A DNA stretch of 64,000 bases, taken from the NCBI GenBank assembly GCA_024364735.1, contig JAGFNQ010005416.1:1-64000 (forward strand), read 5' to 3'. The stretch comes from Boesenbergia rotunda (lineage: Eukaryota; Streptophyta; Magnoliopsida; Zingiberales; Zingiberaceae). Made by a program: the position numbers and the translations under genes. Shown piece by piece: positions 59,169 through 64,000 of this stretch (its first letter is position 1; the number at the start of each line of letters is the position of its first letter). The notes beneath the pieces were generated by a model. It was not told the origin of the DNA. It made no database searches and saw only the letters and a program-made list of their open reading frames with translations.

Positions 59169-62100
59169 ATCTCCCCCTTTTTGATTTATGGCAATACGAT
59201 TCAAAGTTAAGTAAAAATTACAATAGTTTAAGCAAGAAGGTTAAGACCAATAAAACATAGTAATTCTGAACAGTCTAAAACCAATGTAATTTGAATAGAA
59301 ATTTTTTTTCTCATACTCCCCCTGAATCATTGTGTTATAAAATACTTAACTTAACACTTAACTTTGACCCTTCCTCCCCTTTTGACATATATCAAAAACA
59401 AACATGGGTGAACAAGGTAAAGTAAATTTCAAAAAGTTTTTGCTCAGACAAATTTACTAAGAAAAATTTTACTTAGAAAAAAACATGTACTTAAAAACAT
59501 TTGAAATATTTAGTCATACTCAAAAAAATTTGAAGCACTAGAAATACTTGAAAGCACTTGAAGTAGTTTGAAATTTTAACAGCACCTGGCACTTAAAAAC
59601 AATTTGAAGTACTTAGAAATTTTTAAAGTGCTTTACAAAATTCTTAGACCAATTTTAAAGCACTTAGAAATACTTAGCTTTTTGTGAGAACGAGATAAAA
59701 AAAATTTCTCTCTCTTTTCTATTTCTCTCCCCCTTGGCCATATGTCAATAAGGAGGTTTTGAAAGAATATTTAAGAAAGAAATGTATGTATCAGAGTTTA
59801 TGAGCTTTGAACATAAAAATACTTGTTATAATTCTGAAAGTATAGCAAGTAGCTTAAATTGTACCAATGAAAATTCCACTTTGAAAAGTATTGTGAATTA
59901 AAAAAAATATTTTGTATTTGTAGGCAAGTTTTTAGAAAATTCACGTACTTAGAATACTATTGGCTTAGAAAATTTATTTGGAAAAGATTTTAAAAAAATA
60001 TTTTCATTTAACAGATAGTACATTTGGAAGAATACAACAAAATGTTATGCAAAAGAAAATTTGAAACCCATTTTTACATTGAAAAAGATTGAATAAAAAT
60101 TGTTTTTTTTTGAAACATGTTTAGTATTGCACTTTAAAAAATTATTCGTACTTTGTAAATATTAGTGCTTTGAAAAAGTATTAGTACTTTTGCAAGATGT
60201 TATACATTTTTGACAAATATACGTACTAATAAATACTTTTGAACATAATATTTTAAGAAAAAATATAATACTTTACTTGGCATGGTTTCCTTTCCAGTCT
60301 GACACAATCCTAGGAAACCTTGTTAACTACAAGGGCATTTTCCTATGTGTCCTAGAAATTTTTTAATCCAAGTAAATATTATAAAAGTCACAAGAATTTT
60401 GAAAAATAAAATAATAGTATTTTGGAACAAAAATTATTTAAGTTTTCAAAAGGATTTTAAACTTGTAGTGCATGAAAACATATAATTTTAAAAAAAAATG
60501 TTCAATGATTTTTTTAATTTAATCTGCCCCTAAGCTTAACCCAGTCCTAGGAAGCTTGTTGACTACAAGCGATCTTCCTCTGAGTTTTAGGGTTTGATTT
60601 AAATTATAAGAATTATCTAATAACTTCAAAACAAATAATTACCAAAAAAAATATTTCAGAAATTCTTCTTTTGACTCAAACTCCCCCTAAATTTTACACA
60701 TCCTAGAGTCCTTGTAGATCATGAAGTGGACCTTCCTCTGTGTCTTTAGGGTTTATTAAAATCAAAACAATAATTTTGAATAACCTTCTGAGTATGATAA
60801 CTTTCAAGGAGATAAATTTTTGAAAACACAACTTGGAATGATAGCACAGTTTTCGAAAATCATGATGTTAATTTTTCAAAGAGATAGTAATATACGAGGG
60901 TTTTTGAGTCAACTTTTGAAAACCATATTTTGAGATGATAATAAGTTTTAGAGCATAAGGTTTTTGAAAAAGCTGAATTTTTCAAAAAAGATTAAGAAGA
61001 ACTCCCCCTGTATCCGACACAGTCTGACTTTTATCTAAGTTCCTTAAGGGATATCAGTGTTGACCAGGTTTGACTATGTGGACTAGGGTTGACTATTTTG
61101 ACCAAGTTAATGACTAAATCAGAATAGGCGCTAGACTCTATTTATTGTGATATTTACATGAAATTAAAAAAATGTGAGGAATGAAAGAGTAGGGTACAAT
61201 ACAATAAATTAAAAATTAGAGGTAAGTTTGAATAACTTTTGTAAACTTTTTTTATTTAAAAGGATAGTGAATCATGCTTTTAGGTCCTAGATGTCTCACC
61301 CAGTTCTACATGGTCAAACATGTTAACCTTATGGGTTGTGTGAGACAAATATTTAATTTTAACAAAAAATGGTTAATTTTGAAACATTAAACCTTAGTTT
61401 AAAAGTTAAAATGATTTTTGAGGATTTTGAAATTAATTAGAATTTTAACTTTGAATTTTAAAAATTGTTAAGTTGAATTTTGAAAATAATTGATTGAAAA
61501 TAATTAAGTTGAGTTTGAGAATAATTAATTGAAAATAATTAAGTTGAATTTGATAATAATTAATTGAGAATAATTAAGTTGAATTTGAGAATAATTAATT
61601 GAAAATAATTAAGTTGAGTTTGAGAATAATTAATTGAAAATAATTAAGTTGAATTTGATAATAATTAATTGAGAATAATTAAGTTGAATTTGATTTGTAC
61701 GGTTGATTGGGTTGGACTAAACTTTTAGGTCCTAAGCATCTCACCCATTTCTAAGTGACAAAACAGGATATCCTTAACTGTTTTGTGAGATGCATATTTT
61801 AATAGAAATATTTATTTTGAAAAGGCCATGATTAATTTTGAAAAGTTAAATTAATTTTTTAAACCCAATTTAAATTTATTTTGAAAAGAGATATTTGAAT
61901 CTAAAATTAACTGAACAATTGTATTAGATTCGAATTTAACAAAGAGTAAATTGAATTTGAATTTCAAAAATTGGCTTCCAGGTCTTGGCGAGGCACAAGT
62001 CCTTCTTTGGCCGTAGCCTTATTGGATCATCAACCCTTTCCTAGACAAAGCCTTTTAGTGAAATTTCATCTTCAAAATTACTTTTTGGTAAATTCTCGTC

Positions 62101-62345
62101 TAACTAGTTTAGATCTTGGATCGGTAGCTTCGGCTAGTTTCACCAGTCTAAAGAGACCAAGTAGAGTATACTTGACCTTATTAGAATTGGCTTCCCTAAC
62201 GTACTATCATCTCACCTCCACCCAATACTATATTGTTCAAATTTCAGTTAAGTTGGTTCAGTCCTTAAACTAACCAGTCCTAATTCTAAGCAAAAAAAAA
62301 AAACAAAACTAAAAATAAAAAGAAACACACAATTAAAGCAAACAA
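59169..62345 (-). promoter_or_regulatory. Non-coding interior with multiple polypurine tracts
   Basis: No coding is seen. On the minus strand, AGGGGGAG tracts occur next to the LTR (59170-59178) and again at 59315-59323, 59725-59737, 60680-60689 and 61001-61010. Several copies of the purine tract before the 3' LTR are a known Sirevirus trait. A CCTAGGAAGCTTGTTGAC-like word recurs (about 60310, 60548 and, weaker, 60700). Confidence 0.65.
61484..61693. repeat. 35-bp AT-rich tandem repeat
   Basis: About six units of AATAATTAAGTTGAATTTG followed by AGAATAATTAATTGAA. Single-base variants (TTGAG/TTGAA; GAGAATAA/GATAATAA) alternate in a way that suggests a doubled 105-bp block. Confidence 0.8.
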
Positions 62346-62349
62346 TTAT

Positions 62350-63495
62350 CTAAGTAAGGTCACAATTGGAGTAATACTCTGGATTTTCGAAATCAGCAAG
62401 ATTATGAATTAAATTTTCTAACATATTGACCTTATGTTTTAGGGTTTCATTTTCTTGTTTCAATTTTCTGAAATTTGCCTTAATTAATTTACATGAATCA
62501 ATCACATTATTCAAGGTAAATAACGGATTTTCAAATACTGTAAATTTACCTTTGTCGATTGTTTGTCCGACATTCTTGGTAGCTCTTTTATCTGTGCATT
62601 CACTTTGGTAATGCCCGAACTCCTGGCACTTGAAACATTGGATGCGACTTTTGTCCCTTTATGCTTTTGGAACTGGTTCCTTTGTCGCCATCGGTGGTGT
62701 TGTTTGAATCTTACGAGTAGGACACTCACTTTGGTAGTGCCCTCTCTCCCTGCATGTGTAACAAATTACATGATTTTTAAAATCTGAATTTACACTTTTA
62801 CCTTTTGGTTCCTTATTGGGAATCTCCCCCTTGATTCTTGCCGCCTTGGATCTAGGCTCATCTTCTGATTCTGTGTCTGAGTCGGACTCAGATACTAGTT
62901 GAAGCCCCTTCTTTGGTGGTTCTTTAGGATTTTTCCCTGCAATAGAATTTACACCTTCCTCGACCATTACAATATCTATTTGATTATTTAATTCTAATTT
63001 TGAAAAGAATTCAAAATCGGTTACCGTCTCAGTCAATTCGTCGTCTGATTCTGGTTCGACTTTGGATTCGGGTTCAGACTCTGACTCGGCTGTTTGTGCT
63101 TGGACCGACAGGGCAAGATAACTTACCTGATCTTCTTCTTCATCTGAGATCTCTTGATGAAGGTTAATCAATTTTTCCCAGATTTCTCTAGCACATCTGC
63201 ATGGACCTACTAGCTCGAATTGCTCTTTGGTTAGGCCACATTGTAGAATTGCAGTTGCCCTTGCATCGGTCTTGATTTGGTTAAGAGTTCGTTCATCCAA
63301 TTTATCCCACTCGATTGATAACTCATCTTCTACGGGAAAGAGAATCCCGTTTGGATGATCATCCATAGGTCCATGTGGACTTTCAGAAGGGACTCCATTT
63401 GACTTCTCCAAAAATTGAAGTTCTTGCCAGATAATAGCGGTGGGCGTGCACTGTTCCACTCTTGGTTGGCCATTTAACATAAACCTTGCACACAA
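62350..63495 (-). pseudogene. Sirevirus gag with two zinc knuckles and an internal deletion
   Basis: The frame from 63495 includes ARATAILQCGLTKEQFELVG and REIWEKLINLHQE, matching the plus-strand gag core. It then jumps to an acidic ISDEEEDQ region: the usual ~150-residue capsid C-terminal part is missing. It continues through SESDSDTESEDE to knuckle CYTCRERGHYQSEC and ends at 62659. After that TAA stop the same frame carries a second knuckle, CFKCQEFGHYQSEC (about 62630-62590), then a coiled coil (KANFRKLKQENETLKHKV) and a stop at 62350. The two knuckles share GHYQSEC, suggesting internal duplication. The ATG at 63495 may not be the native start, since its N-terminus is unlike the other gag. 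Confidence 0.75.
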
Positions 63496-63875
63496 ACAAA
63501 ATAACAGAAATATACTAAGATTTGGTCTTGGATTAGTAGTGCGGGAGAGAGAAAAAACTAGCTCAATAAAAGTGTTTGCACGAATTTCGAGGTAAAATAA
63601 TAATAAAATAAAATAAAAATTAATGACAAATTTTTGAAAATGTTGACTTTATCAATTTTGATTAATGATGAAAAAGTAAGAATTTAGTATTTGGAAAAAA
63701 TTTTGCTTAGCACGAATTTCGAGAAAAATATTAAAATAATAAATAAAAAATTTATGACAAATTTTCAAAAAATGGTTCGTTTTGTCAATTCTGAGTAATG
63801 GTGAGAAAATAAGAATTCAAAATTGAAAAAGGTTCATTTTGTCACACCTACAGATATTATTTATTTGAAATAAAG
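63496..63875 (-). other. Leader of the minus-strand Sirevirus, AT-rich
   Basis: No coding seen. Two diverged copies of a ~125-bp segment (about 63570-63690 and 63700-63820) share ACGAATTTCGAG and AATGACAAATTTTTGAAAAT-like words. Confidence 0.5.
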
Positions 63876-63901
63876 ATCGAGTGGTGTTGCACCACTTCGA
63901 T
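63876..63901 (-). ncRNA. Conserved leader hairpin, second copy
   Basis: On the minus strand ATCGAAG pairs with CTCGAT around TGGTG/CACCA and a CAA loop, about 100 bases after the primer site. Same position and structure as 55138-55164. Confidence 0.5.
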
Positions 63902-63988
63902 TAACGAGAAAAGATTAAAAAAGATAAAATAATTTTGAAAATCCGAAAAACTCTCAAATTGGTGGTTGCATCAAATTTGAGCTTCCCC

Positions 63989-64000
63989 GCTCTGATACCA
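63989..64000 (-). promoter_or_regulatory. Primer binding site at the window edge
   Basis: Minus strand TGGTATCAGAGC, matching initiator methionine tRNA. It predicts an LTR starting just outside the window. Confidence 0.85.

Larger units (their letters stand above)
57642..64000 (-). mobile_element. Minus-strand Sirevirus with gag but no pol (continues past window)
   Basis: 3' LTR 57642-59168, purine tracts, 3.2 kb of non-coding AT-rich DNA, gag (63495-62350), leader hairpin and primer site ending exactly at 64000. The 5' LTR must start at 64001. The internal region is about 4.8 kb, near half of an autonomous Sirevirus. The left flank GAGAC (57637-57641) is the candidate target duplication. 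Confidence 0.85.

Noticed and set aside
61971..62273. Open frame of 100 codons
   Set aside because: Its counterpart in the inverted copy (57060-57300) has stops and frame changes, so there is no sign of coding.

Overview
The window is repeat-dense DNA from a plant nuclear genome. Evidence: several families of plant LTR retrotransposon (Ty1/copia including Sirevirus-type, Ty3/gypsy chromovirus of Tekay/Del type, Tat-type gypsy), methionine-tRNA primer sites (TGGTATCAGAGC), a CACTA transposon end, and the last exons of a plant auxilin-like J-domain gene. The abundance of Sirevirus-type LTRs makes a monocot more likely than a dicot, but this is an inference. There are no bacterial-style genes, rRNA genes or canonical tRNA genes.

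Layout. 1-4657: the only host-gene-like part. It holds short exons of an unidentified gene (about 600-2743), then the two terminal exons of an auxilin-like protein with a GC-AG intron (3232-3747), a reshuffled repeat tail, and one end of a CACTA transposon (to 4657). 4658-5038: 3' end of a Sirevirus-like copia element. 5039-18350: an old minus-strand copia element with 2.2 kb LTRs; its left LTR is split by two solo LTRs (5908-8193 and 9072-11294), each with a target-site duplication. 18351-23507: 3' part of a plus-strand Tat-type gypsy element with an antisense accessory gene. 23508-25578: an LTR-like piece. 25579-28174: a decayed minus-strand copia pol. 28175-30315: two LTR fragments.

30316-51315: a tandem gypsy array on the minus strand, LTR1-int1-LTR2-int2-LTR3-int3-LTR4. 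It contains one nearly intact gag-pol (int1), one that keeps integrase and chromodomain (int3), and one truncated at both ends (int2). LTR2 is a mosaic of two LTR subfamilies and the outer flanks do not match, which points to recombination between elements and not to three separate insertions.

51316-64000: three nested copia/Sirevirus elements. A minus-strand gag-only copia (51316-53743) is interrupted by a plus-strand Sirevirus (53744-57641). That element is interrupted inside its protease/pre-integrase region by a minus-strand Sirevirus (57642 to beyond 64000) that has gag and no recognisable pol.

Working together: only the gypsy array comes close to a complete enzyme set (capsid, zinc knuckles, protease, RT, RNase H, integrase, chromodomain), and it is spread over frameshifted copies. 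The other elements look non-autonomous. The most interesting non-coding signals are the family-specific motif clusters just upstream of LTR TATA boxes, a conserved hairpin in two Sirevirus leaders, a tRNA-like Pol III promoter lying antisense inside all four gypsy LTRs, and the mosaic tandem array.
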